Shown here: positions 53,224 through 62,170 of the stretch, in pieces
How positions within the stretch are numbered: position 1 is the first letter of the stretch
How the letters are laid out: each line of letters begins with the position of its first letter
Origin: Phycisphaerales bacterium
Lineage (GTDB): Bacteria; Planctomycetota; Phycisphaerae; Phycisphaerales; UBA1924
Direction of reading: 5' to 3'
Assembly (NCBI GenBank): GCA_020849105.1
Contig: JADLGW010000054.1
Span: 1 to 62,170 of the forward strand
DNA length: 62,170 nucleotides
Position numbers and translations under genes: made by a program
Notes under the pieces: model-generated
What the model was told of the DNA's origin: nothing
Seen by the model: only the letters and a program-made list of their open reading frames with translations
Databases searched by the model: none

Positions 53224-54693
53224 ATGCGCCTTGACCAGCTACTCGCATATTTTGGCACGTCGCCAGCGCTGAAGTTGCTGCGGGCCCAACATGCCCCGTT
53301 CGTGATCGATTTTCTGCACCGGCAGTTCAAGGTACCGGGTCGCATCTCCCTCCCTGCGTCTGACTTGGTGAGCGCCCTGAGCGAGTACCAAGAGTCCGTG
53401 CAGTCCGCCCATCCGGACACGCTGCGCGATAAGCCGGAGCACTATCTGTCCTCCTGGTGCAGCGGGGAAACGCGCTGGCTGCATCGTTCTGTCGAAGGGG
53501 GCCGGAACGAGCCGGTGTTTCAGTTGACGCCGCACACAGAGGACGTGTTCCTGTTCCTTGACCGTGCGCTTCAGAAGGATCTGGGGTTCGTCGGCACCGA
53601 ATCCCGTCTGCGTGTCGTCATCAGCACCCTGGCCGATCTCGTCGCAGGTGCCTCGCACGACCCCGAGGTCCGGTTGGCGCACCTCCGTGAGGAACGCACA
53701 AGGATCGATGATGAGATCGGGCAGATCCTGCGAGATGGCGGGGTCGAGGCACGGTATGAACCCGCGGCGGTTCGTGAGCGGTTCGCCACCGCCGTCGGAC
53801 TGCTCAAGGAACTGCTTTCTGATTTCCGCGCCGTCGAGGACCGCTTCAAGGAGATCACCCGCCAGGTACAACGGCGGCAACTCGATGGAAAGGACTCCCG
53901 AGGGGAGATTCTTCAGTTCGCGCTCGACGCAGAGGATGTGTTGAAGCGGGACGACCAAGGCGTGAGCTTCTACGAGTTCGTGCGCTTTATTCTCTCGCCG
54001 ACCCAACAGGAGAAGCTTCAGACGATCATCGCCGAACTCGGGAGGATCGACGAGCTCTCACAGCAATCCGACGGGCTCGCCACGGTGCGACGAATGGTGC
54101 CGTCGCTCATCGCGGATGCCGAGAAGGTGATGCGGACCAATCAGCGTCTCTCTGCCACGCTGCGACGGTTGCTGGACGTGCGGACGGCGTCGGATCGGCG
54201 TCGAGTGACTCAGCTACTTGCGGACATCCGGGGCTTTGGCGCGGCCCTCGCCGATGCACCTCCCGAGGGCATCAGCGCCACCGTGGATGTTGGCGTCCAG
54301 GTGGCGTTCCCGTTCTCGCGGACGTTCTGGAGTCCTCCGACCGAGTTTGCGAAGCTGGATCTCTCGGAAGGACAGGTCGATGATGCACGCCGTGTGGAAT
54401 TGTTCCGGATGCTCGCCCAACTCCATCGCCTCGACTGGGCGGCGATGCGACAACGCATTCGTGCCCTTACTACACGCACGAGCAGGTCCATGACGCTATC
54501 CGAGTTGGTGCAGGAGTTCCCGCCCGAAGCAGGCGTTGTCGAGCTCTTGGGATATATACAGATCGCCAAGGACGACGGACACATCATAAGTCGTGAGCGG
54601 TCCGAAGAGATCCAGGTCAACGGGGCCGTGTCTCGCCGCGTTACCGTTCCGCTGATTGTGTTCCTGCCGCCCCAGGAGACATTGAGTGCCTAA
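53224..54693 (+). CDS. jetA: Wadjet protein JetA (DUF3375, MukF/MksF-like)
   Basis: 489 aa from the ATG at 53224, chosen because JetA proteins begin with a LLxxxSPALKLLRA helix like this one; the frame also allows 53170. DUF3375 features: ALKLLRAQHAPFVIDFLHRQF near the N-terminus and a long helical body (LREERTRIDDEIGQIL). The C-terminal winged helix ends with RRVTVPLIVFLPP. JetA is the kleisin-like subunit of the Wadjet SMC complex, bridging JetC heads. It overlaps jetB by 8 bp. Confidence 0.92.
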   Translation: MRLDQLLAYFGTSPALKLLRAQHAPFVIDFLHRQFKVPGRISLPASDLVSALSEYQESVQSAHPDTLRDKPEHYLSSWCSGETRWLHRSVEGGRNEPVFQLTPHTEDVFLFLDRALQKDLGFVGTESRLRVVISTLADLVAGASHDPEVRLAHLREERTRIDDEIGQILRDGGVEARYEPAAVRERFATAVGLLKELLSDFRAVEDRFKEITRQVQRRQLDGKDSRGEILQFALDAEDVLKRDDQGVSFYEFVRFILSPTQQEKLQTIIAELGRIDELSQQSDGLATVRRMVPSLIADAEKVMRTNQRLSATLRRLLDVRTASDRRRVTQLLADIRGFGAALADAPPEGISATVDVGVQVAFPFSRTFWSPPTEFAKLDLSEGQVDDARRVELFRMLAQLHRLDWAAMRQRIRALTTRTSRSMTLSELVQEFPPEAGVVELLGYIQIAKDDGHIISRERSEEIQVNGAVSRRVTVPLIVFLPPQETLSA

Positions 54694-55306
54694 TCCCTCG
54701 ACATCCCCAATTCCCGAGTTCCGTGAATGGAGCATCGCGGCAGTTCGATTGCTGCAGGGGGTCATCTACGCGGACGAAGATCGGGTATGGAACATTCTGC
54801 TCTCTAATCGGTCGCAGCTCGAGACCTTTGTGGCCCGCCTGGGTCTCACGCTCGTCATCGATGACGCGGAGGGGTACGCATACGTTCGCCAATGGGGTGA
54901 AGACGAGTGTCCAAGCGGGTATGAGCAACTCCCGAAACTGGTTCGACGCAGCCAGCTCGGGTATGCGCCCACGATGCTAGCCGTGCTGTTCCGGGACGAG
55001 CTCAGGCGGTTCGAGGAGGACGATCTTCATAACGAGCGATGCGTTGTCGAGATCGAGGCCATGTTCGATCAGTGGAAAGGTTTCTTTCCCGCCCAGTACG
55101 ACGAAGTGCGCCAGCGAAAGGAGTTCACTGCCGCGCTGCACAAACTCGATGACCTGGGCTTCGTGCGCAAATTTGCCGACAATCCAGAAGCATGGGAAGT
55201 CCGTCGCATCCTGAAGGCGAAACTCCCCGCCTCGGAACTCGAAACTCTCAAGCAGCAGCTGGCGGCGGCCGCGGCGGCTCGCACGCGGGGGGATTCCGAT
55301 GCATGA
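54686..55306 (+). CDS. jetB: Wadjet protein JetB (DUF4194, MksE-like)
   Basis: 206 aa from a GTG at 54686 with AGGAG 7 nt upstream. Winged-helix pattern FREWSIAAVRLLQGVIYADEDRVWNILLSN, then GYAYVRQWG and LPKLVRRSQLGYAPTMLAVLFRDEL, typical of DUF4194. JetB is the KITE subunit that binds the kleisin. Both ends overlap neighbours (8 bp each), so jetA, jetB and jetC are translated together. Confidence 0.92.
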   Translation: MPNPSTSPIPEFREWSIAAVRLLQGVIYADEDRVWNILLSNRSQLETFVARLGLTLVIDDAEGYAYVRQWGEDECPSGYEQLPKLVRRSQLGYAPTMLAVLFRDELRRFEEDDLHNERCVVEIEAMFDQWKGFFPAQYDEVRQRKEFTAALHKLDDLGFVRKFADNPEAWEVRRILKAKLPASELETLKQQLAAAAAARTRGDSDA

Positions 55307-58300
55307 CGCCCCCCGACTGACACCTGGCTTTCGGCTGCAGAAGCTTGAGGTCTCCAACTGGGGAACGTTCGACAGTAGCCGTGGCACGGTGCATGTTGTC
55401 AGGCCATGCGGAGCTACCACGCTCCTCATCGGCCAGAATGGCTCGGGCAAGTCCACGCTTGTGGATGCCTTGTTGACCCTGTTCGTGCGCCCGGTGGTCC
55501 GCAACTACAACGTCGCTGCCGGTGCTCAGAAAACCGAGCGAGATGAGCGCAGCTACATCAAGGGTGCATTTGACCGTCGGAGCCGCGACGAAGACAATCG
55601 GGCGGAGGTGCAGTTTCTCCGACCCGATGGGCGGCACTACTCGACACTGCTGGCGACATTCGCAAACGATCGAGGCGATGCCTTCACCGTCGCACAGGTT
55701 CTATACCTTGGCGGTGACGGGGGTGCCGAGAAGGTCTATGCCTTCGCGCAGGGAGAGAAGTCCATTGCCGAGCACTGCGCCAACCTGGCCACCACCGAAC
55801 GGGTGCGCCAGCAGATGGAGAAGCGAGGATTCCGCGCGACCGACAAGTACAACGAGTACCACGGCTGGGTTGCCAAGTTCACAGGCATGCAGCCAAAGGC
55901 GATGGATGTCTTCAACCAGACCGTTGCGGTCAAAGACATCCAGAGTCTGAACAAGTTCATCCGCGAGCACATGCTCGAGCCGAAGCCGTGGATGGAAAAG
56001 ATCGAGACCCTGCAGGCGCACTTCACCCAACTCACTGAAGCCTACCAAAGCCTGGTCCGGGTCCGACGGCAGTTCGAGCTGCTCACACCAATCGCCGCAA
56101 AGGGCGAAACCTTCACCGCGCAGTCGGAAGCGTTGCGCCTGGCCCAGGCCATGTGCGGCGCCGCGGGTCCGTACTTCCGGGCGATGACGATTGAGCTACT
56201 CGGGCCGGCGGCGGAATCCTTGACGAAGGAACTCTCGTCGCTGCTGGCCACCCGGGACCGTCTCGATTCGGAGCTGCGGGACGCGGCTGACGAAGAGCGG
56301 CAGTTGAAGAATGAGATCGAGAACGCCGGGGGCGAGAGGCTTCGCCAGATTCCGCTGCTCATTAAGCAGCACGAGACCGAGAGTGTTAGCCGGCGCGAGC
56401 GCAGCACCCGGTTCATGGGCGCGCTGGCCATGACTGGGCTCGCCGCGAACGTGAACGATGATGTCTCGCTGCGAGCGCTCCACCAATGTCTGCCGGAGTT
56501 CACCAAGGCGTTGAGCACTCGCGAGGACGCGCTCCGACGTGAACATCAGGACGTCGTGCTCGATCGCGGCGATGCACACCGCGAACTCAGCGAGAGCAAG
56601 CGGGAGCTGGAGGCTCTCGGCACCCGCCATACCAAGCTGCCGGAGCGTCATGTGGAGATTCGCCGACAGCTCTGCGAAGCGCTGCGACTGCCGGACAGCG
56701 AACTCCCGTTCGCGGCGGAGCTCATCACCATCCCGACGGAGGAAAAGAGTTGGGAGGCCTCGATCGAGCTGGTGCTCCGATCCTTTGCGCTCAGCCTTCT
56801 CGTGCCGCAGAAGCACTACGCCGTCGTCAGTGCCCACATCGACCGGAACAGGGTCCGTGATAGCCGTGGCATTGGTCAGAAGCTGGTGTATCTCCGCGTC
56901 GGTGGGCGTGCTGCGTCCCAGTCACGCCCGGTTGCCCATACTCAGTCACTGCTCCGCAAGGTAAAAGTCAAAGACGGCCACAACCTTGCGCCGTGGCTAA
57001 AGGGGGAGTTGGAGGATCGGTTCGACTATCTCTGCTGCGACACCATCGAGCAGTTCCAAGCCGCTCATGACATGGCCCTTACCCGTGAACGCCACATCAA
57101 GGGGAGAGGCTCACGACACGAGAAAGACGATCGAGATCGCGCCATCGATCCACGCGAGTTCGTACTGGGGTGGGACAATCGCGAGAAGCGCAAGGCACTC
57201 GCCGAAAACGTCCGGCAGCTCGAAGACGAACTGAGCGGCATGGATGCTCGCTTGAACAAGTTGAACGCCGAGATCGCCGGGCTTGACGCTCAGCGTCGCT
57301 CCGCTGACGTGCTGCGAGAGACCGCGGCTTACGCCTTGATCGACTTCGCATCTGAACAAGCCGCGATCGCGGCACTGCACGAGGAGAAGCGGGCGCTGGA
57401 GGAATCGAGCGACGCGCTGAAAACGCTGACACGGCGCATCACTGAGGTCGAAGCAACTAGGAAGCGTCTGGGCGGCGAACGGGACGAGGTTATCCGGCAA
57501 CACGAGCGTGCCTCGCAGGATCTGCGCTTCGCGGAGCGCCAGATTTCCGACGCAACCCACGCCATCGCGACGCTCCGGCATACGGGCGAATGGTCTCGGC
57601 ACGAGGCGCTGTTCCCAGAGCTATCAAAGCTCTTTGAGGGGGAGCCTTTGACCGTGCACAATGTCACACAGAGGGAGGCCGGCTTCCTGGCCGGCCGTCA
57701 TGCGGAGGTGGATCGCCTGAAGAAGGAGCTTGAGCCGCTGGAGCGTGAGATCTGCAAGCTCATGAATCAGTATCTCCGAGACTTTGCGGACCAGCAGGCC
57801 GACCTAGACGCCTCCATCGAGTACCTGGAGAGTTTCTGTGCCGCCTGCGAGCACATCCGCCGCGAAGACTTGCCCCGACACGAGAACCGCTTCAAAGAAC
57901 GGCTCAACGAGAAGGTCACGCAGGAGATCGGCATCCTTAACGGTGCGTTCCAAACCGAGAAGCAGGAGATCGAACAGAAGATCGAAGTCCTCAACCGCTC
58001 CCTTCGGCAGCTGGAATACAGGCCCGGAACGTACATGAAGCTCGAGCCTCGTGCGGTGCGAGACGTGGAGATCCAGCAGTTTCAGTCCAGCCTGCGCGAG
58101 TGTCTCGCCGACTCATTCGAGGGAACGCTCGCGGCGGACGAGGCGCGATACGTCCGGATCGCCAAGCTCATTGCGAGACTCCGCGAGGAACAGCGCTGGC
58201 GTGAGAAGGTCACGGACGTCAGGCGTTGGTTCGACTTCGCCGCTCGAGAGTTTGACGCAGACTCTGGCACGGAGAGGAGTTGCTACGAAGACAGCGCAGG

Positions 58301-58685
58301 GCAATCTGGCGGCGAGAAAGCCAAACTCGCCTTTACCATTTTGGTCGCTGCTATTGCGTACCAGTACGACATTGATCCGGGCCAGCCCCGCAGCGACCGC
58401 TTCCACTTCGTGGTGGTCGACGAGATGTTCTCAAAGGTCGACGACCGATATGCCGAGTACGCATTGGCGCTCTTCCGGCAGTTTGGGCTTCAGCTGTTGA
58501 TCGTGGCGCCGTTGGATGCGAAGGCCCGAGTGACGGAGCCGTACGTGGAGTGCTATCTCCATGTCGTCAAGGACACTAAGACCCATCAATCGGAGATCTT
58601 CAGCATGACGGCGAGGGAATTCGAGGACACTGTCCTAGGGCGCCCGGCGGTCGTGACTACTCCGACATCAGCGGTACGCGTGTGA
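55299..58685 (+). CDS. jetC: Wadjet protein JetC (SMC-like ATPase)
   Basis: 1128 aa. Walker A LLIGQNGSGKSTLVDALL (about residues 44-58) on an AAA_29-type head, a long coiled coil with hinge region (about 450-620), then signature motif QSGGEKAKLAFTILV (about 1005) and Walker B FVVVDEMFSKVDDRY (about 1045). JetC dimers extrude DNA loops; plasmids small enough to be fully reeled are recognised and cut by JetD. The gene is full length and no motif is missing. Confidence 0.95.
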   Translation: MHDAPRLTPGFRLQKLEVSNWGTFDSSRGTVHVVRPCGATTLLIGQNGSGKSTLVDALLTLFVRPVVRNYNVAAGAQKTERDERSYIKGAFDRRSRDEDNRAEVQFLRPDGRHYSTLLATFANDRGDAFTVAQVLYLGGDGGAEKVYAFAQGEKSIAEHCANLATTERVRQQMEKRGFRATDKYNEYHGWVAKFTGMQPKAMDVFNQTVAVKDIQSLNKFIREHMLEPKPWMEKIETLQAHFTQLTEAYQSLVRVRRQFELLTPIAAKGETFTAQSEALRLAQAMCGAAGPYFRAMTIELLGPAAESLTKELSSLLATRDRLDSELRDAADEERQLKNEIENAGGERLRQIPLLIKQHETESVSRRERSTRFMGALAMTGLAANVNDDVSLRALHQCLPEFTKALSTREDALRREHQDVVLDRGDAHRELSESKRELEALGTRHTKLPERHVEIRRQLCEALRLPDSELPFAAELITIPTEEKSWEASIELVLRSFALSLLVPQKHYAVVSAHIDRNRVRDSRGIGQKLVYLRVGGRAASQSRPVAHTQSLLRKVKVKDGHNLAPWLKGELEDRFDYLCCDTIEQFQAAHDMALTRERHIKGRGSRHEKDDRDRAIDPREFVLGWDNREKRKALAENVRQLEDELSGMDARLNKLNAEIAGLDAQRRSADVLRETAAYALIDFASEQAAIAALHEEKRALEESSDALKTLTRRITEVEATRKRLGGERDEVIRQHERASQDLRFAERQISDATHAIATLRHTGEWSRHEALFPELSKLFEGEPLTVHNVTQREAGFLAGRHAEVDRLKKELEPLEREICKLMNQYLRDFADQQADLDASIEYLESFCAACEHIRREDLPRHENRFKERLNEKVTQEIGILNGAFQTEKQEIEQKIEVLNRSLRQLEYRPGTYMKLEPRAVRDVEIQQFQSSLRECLADSFEGTLAADEARYVRIAKLIARLREEQRWREKVTDVRRWFDFAAREFDADSGTERSCYEDSAGQSGGEKAKLAFTILVAAIAYQYDIDPGQPRSDRFHFVVVDEMFSKVDDRYAEYALALFRQFGLQLLIVAPLDAKARVTEPYVECYLHVVKDTKTHQSEIFSMTAREFEDTVLGRPAVVTTPTSAVRV

Positions 58686-58688
58686 GTC

Positions 58689-59921
58689 ATGATCCAGCCG
58701 GAGGACATTTCGCGCAAGGCGCTGGCGATCTATCGCGAGTACATGCGCGCATGGATTGAAGGCGAGGCCGGGTACTTCCCACGTCGCATACCGGCGCAGA
58801 CGAACCCGGGAGCCGACGTCGTTGCCGCGATCGACAAGGTGAGACGCCTGCGCGAGGGCTCAAAGGACGTGCTGGGATATGGGTACTCGGTGGAGTGGAA
58901 GGAAGTCCAGTCCCGACGGCACGGCAAGAACTTCTTCCCCAGCAAGATATTCATCGCAACGGAGCTCGATCTTCTGCGGCTCGTCGGCAAAGAGAAAGAG
59001 TTTCGGCGATTCACCGATGCGGTGTCTCGGCTGCGGGCGGAGTTTCCGGATCTGGACTCGTGGGTCCGATCGAACATCGCTGCGGTAACGGAGGCAGCGC
59101 CCGATCTGGATGGCCTGTGCGAAGTTCTTCGGTACTTCCGTGATCATCCTCGACCGAACACATTTGCTCGGGAGCTGCCACTGTCGGTGGACTCCAAGTT
59201 CGTTGAGAGGCATGAGCGCGTTCTGTGGCAATGGCTCGACTTGGTACTGCCGCCGCACGAGGTACGCTGCGACGAGGATCACTTCAGTCGCCGGTTTGGG
59301 CTCCGTTACCACGAACCCGACATCTTTGTGCGTTTCCTCGATTCCGCCGTGCAGGCCGATCTCGGATTCCCGTGCGACGCACTGGCAATTCCATTGCACA
59401 CGATCGGCGCGTGGGATCTGCGGGACATCACCGCCGTGATCGTGGAAAATCGCGTGAATCTGATGACGCTACCGAAGTGCACGCGAGCGGTCGCGATCGG
59501 TGGCCTGGGGAACGGAGCGTCGCTCCTCCGGTATGTCTATTGGCTTCAGCACGCGCGTGTGTGGTACTGGGGTGATTTGGACCGCGAGGGCATCGAGATC
59601 TTGTCCCGTGTGCGCGCCATCTACCCGAACACCACGAGTCTGTTCATGGATCGTGAGACCCTCGATCGCTACCGGCATCTCACCGGCCGAGGCAGCGGGC
59701 GCCGCATTGCTGGCCGTCCGGCACATCTGACGCCGGCTGAGGCAGATGCGCTCGATGTGTGTGATCAGGAAGGATTGCGGCTCGAGCAGGAGCGCGTGCC
59801 ACAATCGGCTGTTGTGGACAAGTTCGCACGCTGCCTGGATGCCAGCATGGGGGCCGCTGCTGTCCTTCGTCTGTCGCCAATGTCCAACCGTACCGATGCA
59901 GGGATCAACACGACGAGTTGA
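58689..59921 (+). CDS. jetD: Wadjet nuclease JetD (Toprim, DUF3322/DUF2220)
   Basis: 410 aa. The N-terminal DUF3322 part has YSVEWKEVQSRRHGKNFFPSKIFI; the C-terminal Toprim-like domain has VIVENRVNLMTLP and the catalytic-type WYWGDLDREGIEIL (about 295), with RLEQERVPQSAV near the end. JetD is the endonuclease that cuts circular DNA once JetC has extruded it. It starts 3 bp after jetC. All four components are intact, so the system should work. Confidence 0.94.
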   Translation: MIQPEDISRKALAIYREYMRAWIEGEAGYFPRRIPAQTNPGADVVAAIDKVRRLREGSKDVLGYGYSVEWKEVQSRRHGKNFFPSKIFIATELDLLRLVGKEKEFRRFTDAVSRLRAEFPDLDSWVRSNIAAVTEAAPDLDGLCEVLRYFRDHPRPNTFARELPLSVDSKFVERHERVLWQWLDLVLPPHEVRCDEDHFSRRFGLRYHEPDIFVRFLDSAVQADLGFPCDALAIPLHTIGAWDLRDITAVIVENRVNLMTLPKCTRAVAIGGLGNGASLLRYVYWLQHARVWYWGDLDREGIEILSRVRAIYPNTTSLFMDRETLDRYRHLTGRGSGRRIAGRPAHLTPAEADALDVCDQEGLRLEQERVPQSAVVDKFARCLDASMGAAAVLRLSPMSNRTDAGINTTS

Positions 59922-60094
59922 CACCCTGCCTTGCGACTCGGTAGGGACCGGTGCGATTCCAGACAATTGGGCATCATGGCCCGCTTTCCCGCGCCCCTCG
60001 GAGGCCACCCCTGCGCAGCATGCTGCGTCTGAACATCGCGGGCCAGTTCAGTCGTTGAGGTCGGTCGCCGTGCGGCCTACGCACGGGTACCGTC

Positions 60095-60592
60095 ATGACC
60101 ACCGATCCGGCTGCTCGATTGGAAGTGCTTTGCAGGCAACTCACTGAGAACATCATGGGCGCGGCGTTGTGCGCCAAGGAACTCGCCTCTCTCGTGCGGG
60201 AGCTGCACGATCTGACACCCGCCCGGGCCAACGGGCAGGCTGTCCGCAGCAGAGGGACGGTCGGCCGTCCCATTCTGGACGAGGCCACGCTCTCGGTTGT
60301 GTGGAACGGAAGGGCGCTGCACCTCGGACACACACAGGGATTCTGGCTCCTCGCGCGTCTAGCGCGTAGCGCGAATCAGTACGTGACCCACCTGGACCTC
60401 ATCCAGGAGATCTGGGACGACGACTTCACCGACACCACGGTGCTTCGGGCCGGCGTGCGGCGGCTGCGCATCAAGCTGCGTCGCGGCGGCATGGGTGATC
60501 TGGCCGATGCGATCGTCGGGCATCACGGGCGCTACATGCTGAGCCTGAACGGCTCGGAGAGTCACACGGAAGTCACAACGACGTCGCCCTGA
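60095..60592 (+). CDS. Winged-helix DNA-binding protein (OmpR/PhoB-like C-terminal domain)
   Basis: 165 aa. A helical N-terminal ~45 residues (ENIMGAALCAKELASLVRELHD) precedes a winged helix of the Trans_reg_C type: SVVWNGRALHLGHTQGFWLLARLARSANQYVTHLDLIQEIWDDD, then VRRLRIKLRRG and GRYMLSLN. No receiver domain is present. It lies between jetD and the recombinase; it may regulate either. Gap 59922-60094 holds no gene. Confidence 0.75.
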   Translation: MTTDPAARLEVLCRQLTENIMGAALCAKELASLVRELHDLTPARANGQAVRSRGTVGRPILDEATLSVVWNGRALHLGHTQGFWLLARLARSANQYVTHLDLIQEIWDDDFTDTTVLRAGVRRLRIKLRRGGMGDLADAIVGHHGRYMLSLNGSESHTEVTTTSP

Positions 60593-60696
60593 ACGTCACG
60601 GGCATCCTCCATACTTCGCGTCGACCTTCAGGGCCCGCATCGTCGCCGGGGCGTACCCGCGGTGAGGCTGGCGACGGCGATGTTGGTGAGGACGCG

Positions 60697-62170
60697 ATGG
60701 AGAAGCCCATTCAAGCGCCATGGTGGGCCATGCCCGAGGTTGCGGTGGCGCCAGTCGCGCCGCGCTTTCGGGGTGTCGCATACTACCGGCACTCGGCTCG
60801 GGATCGGCAGGAGAACTCGGTCGCGATTCAACAGGAACTGGTCCAGAAATGGGCCAACGACAACGGCGTTGACATCATCCACGAGTTCTCCGACCGCGGA
60901 AAGTCCGGCCTGACCGCCGAGGGGCGGGACGGCTTCAACGACATGATGGACAACTGGGTCAAGAAGCGCAAGGACTTCGACTTTGTGCTTTGCCTGGACG
61001 TCAGCCGCTGGGGACGCTTCCAGGACATTGACCTATCCGCGACGTACAGCGCCGAGTGCAAGAAGCATGGCAAGCAGGTCATTTACACCACGCTCGGGAT
61101 GCCCCGCCCGGACGACCCGCTCTACCCGGTGTACGTGCAGTTCGAGCGATTCCGCGCCGCCCAGTACAGCAAAGAACTCAGCGCGAAGGTGTTCCACGGC
61201 TGCGTGAAGATCTCTCAGCAGGGGTATTGGGCGGGCGGCAAGGCCCCCTACGGCTTCGACCGCCTCTTGCTCGACGAGGCCCGCAACCGGCTTCACGTCC
61301 TCACGCACGGGCAGAAGAAGAGCATCCAGAACCAGCGGGTCACGCTCACGCTCGGGCCGGAGGAGCAGGTCCTCACGGTCCGCCGCATCTTCGACGAGTA
61401 CGTCGACGCCGGCAACTCGATGGAGCACATCGCGGCAAGGCTCAACGCCGAGGGGTCTCGCTCGGCTATGGGCGGGCTGTGGAACGTCGAGAAGGTCCGC
61501 CGGATCCTCACGAACATCATGTACGCGGGCACGCTGGTCTACAACAAGACCACCAGCAAGCTCAAAACTCCAACACGCAGGAATCCGGTCGAACAGTGGG
61601 TCAGGACCGCCGGAGCCATCGATCCACTCGTCGATCAGGCCATATTCGATCGCGCTCAGGCGCTCCTCGCTCAGGCAGCACTGCGGTTCTCTCCGGAGAC
61701 CATGCTCCGCCACCTCGAGCGGCTCCACCGCGAACACGGGCTGCTCCGACCGTCACTGGTAACCGGCGACGATTGGGCGCCCTCGGTCAGCACCTACGCG
61801 ACCCATTTTCGATCCCTGGACGCGGCCTATCAGCAACTCTTCCGGTCCGCGGCGGGCGAAGTCCGCGCCCAGGTTGAGGCCCAACTGCGCCAGACCGTGG
61901 ATCAGGTCGAGGCCTATGACGACTTCCTGGTTGTCAACGGCAAGTTCACCGTGCTGATCCAGCCTTCGGTGCCGGTCCCGCATGGGTATGGCGAGTACTG
62001 GTACTTCCGACCTGACGAACGTGGGGTCGTCGACATCACCCTGGGGGTGCCGGTCTCGGCCAGTGAAGGGCCGCAGATCCTCGGCTATGTCGCGCTCCCG
62101 CGGCTGCTGGTGCGAGAACGCGGGATTCGAGTCTTCGGGTCGTCTGAAACCCGGCTGGTCATGTACGGAC
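60697..62170 (+). CDS. Large serine recombinase (partial, runs off window)
   Basis: At least 491 residues, open from the ATG at 60697 (GAGGA 3 nt upstream) to the window end. Catalytic domain: VAYYRHSARDRQENSVAIQQE with the nucleophile Ser (about residue 32), DRGKSGLTAEGRDGF, CLDVSRWGRF. The recombinase domain follows (KAPYGFDRLLLD, VRRIFDEYVDAGNSMEHIAARLN, WNVEKVRRILTNIMYAGTLVYNK). The usual zinc ribbon region is replaced by SPETMLRHLERLHREHGLL and a beta-rich part. It probably mobilises the island; its attachment sites are not in view. It was found by direct reading. Confidence 0.9.
   Translation, partial: MEKPIQAPWWAMPEVAVAPVAPRFRGVAYYRHSARDRQENSVAIQQELVQKWANDNGVDIIHEFSDRGKSGLTAEGRDGFNDMMDNWVKKRKDFDFVLCLDVSRWGRFQDIDLSATYSAECKKHGKQVIYTTLGMPRPDDPLYPVYVQFERFRAAQYSKELSAKVFHGCVKISQQGYWAGGKAPYGFDRLLLDEARNRLHVLTHGQKKSIQNQRVTLTLGPEEQVLTVRRIFDEYVDAGNSMEHIAARLNAEGSRSAMGGLWNVEKVRRILTNIMYAGTLVYNKTTSKLKTPTRRNPVEQWVRTAGAIDPLVDQAIFDRAQALLAQAALRFSPETMLRHLERLHREHGLLRPSLVTGDDWAPSVSTYATHFRSLDAAYQQLFRSAAGEVRAQVEAQLRQTVDQVEAYDDFLVVNGKFTVLIQPSVPVPHGYGEYWYFRPDERGVVDITLGVPVSASEGPQILGYVALPRLLVRERGIRVFGSSETRLVMYG

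Noticed and set aside
60662..60913. 83-codon plus-strand frame at the recombinase start
   Set aside because: Out of frame with the recombinase, Arg/Ser-rich, no motif; the recombinase ATG at 60697 has its own ribosome site.

Overview
The window is a high-GC bacterial chromosome segment that looks like Planctomycetota, most likely class Phycisphaerae. Signs of this are: a TIGR02999-like ECF sigma factor paired with a transmembrane Ser/Thr kinase carrying TPR repeats; a prepilin-type (type II pseudopilin-like) protein with a 'FLDGHAK'-style C-terminus; a secreted protein with a PEP-CTERM-like Pro/hydrophobic/poly-Arg tail; a small membrane protein ending in a CPGCGY...CPECG zinc ribbon; a complete DNA topoisomerase VI (A and B); and an alternative GlmU. 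Assignments rest on recognised motifs only. No searches were run, so the taxonomy is an inference.

Layout. 1-2.1 kb (minus strand) is the edge of an accessory element: a partial helix-turn-helix protein and a ParB-domain DNA methyltransferase. 2.6-32.8 kb is mostly chromosomal backbone. It holds a cytochrome b561/molybdopterin oxidoreductase fusion with a MarR-type regulator and a CPVC thioredoxin-like protein; gap; psuG; rarD; rpsD; a SurA-like membrane-anchored protein; queG; an SOS-response-associated peptidase; a fused kynurenine 3-monooxygenase-kynurenine formamidase; an alternative glmU; a methylmalonyl-CoA mutase large subunit; several secreted or membrane proteins; a Topo VI operon that also contains a HEPN/MNT pair; a diheme cytochrome c; ndk; a tRNA-Ile2 (CAT); and the ECF sigma/kinase pair.

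33.3-44.9 kb is a copper/silver resistance island. Two promoters carry CsoR-type operators (ACCCCCAGGGGGT and GTATACCC-N5-GGGTATA) with the same operator/-10 geometry. One drives a small Cys-rich secreted protein and a CusC-CusB-CusA tripartite efflux pump. The other drives a CopZ-like chaperone, CsoR, a broken restriction-endonuclease gene, a small membrane protein and a CopA P1B ATPase. Copper released from CsoR repression would therefore induce cytosolic export (CopA) and periplasmic export (Cus) together.

45.1-62.2 kb is a defence/mobile island: a giant SF1 helicase-endonuclease, a noncoding stretch with ~258-bp-period repeats, an AbiEi/AbiEii type IV toxin-antitoxin pair whose toxin is fused to WYL-like and zinc-finger-like modules, a complete Wadjet type I operon (jetABCD), a winged-helix protein and a large serine recombinase running off the end.

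The most interesting signals are: palindromic elements inserted in frame inside two housekeeping genes (methylmalonyl-CoA mutase and Topo VI B); the Topo VI operon with an embedded HEPN toxin whose MNT partner has lost its catalytic signature; the kmo-kynB fusion; the AbiEii-WYL-zinc finger fusion beside Wadjet; and a 51-bp repeat shared almost exactly by the two sides of the copper/helicase region.
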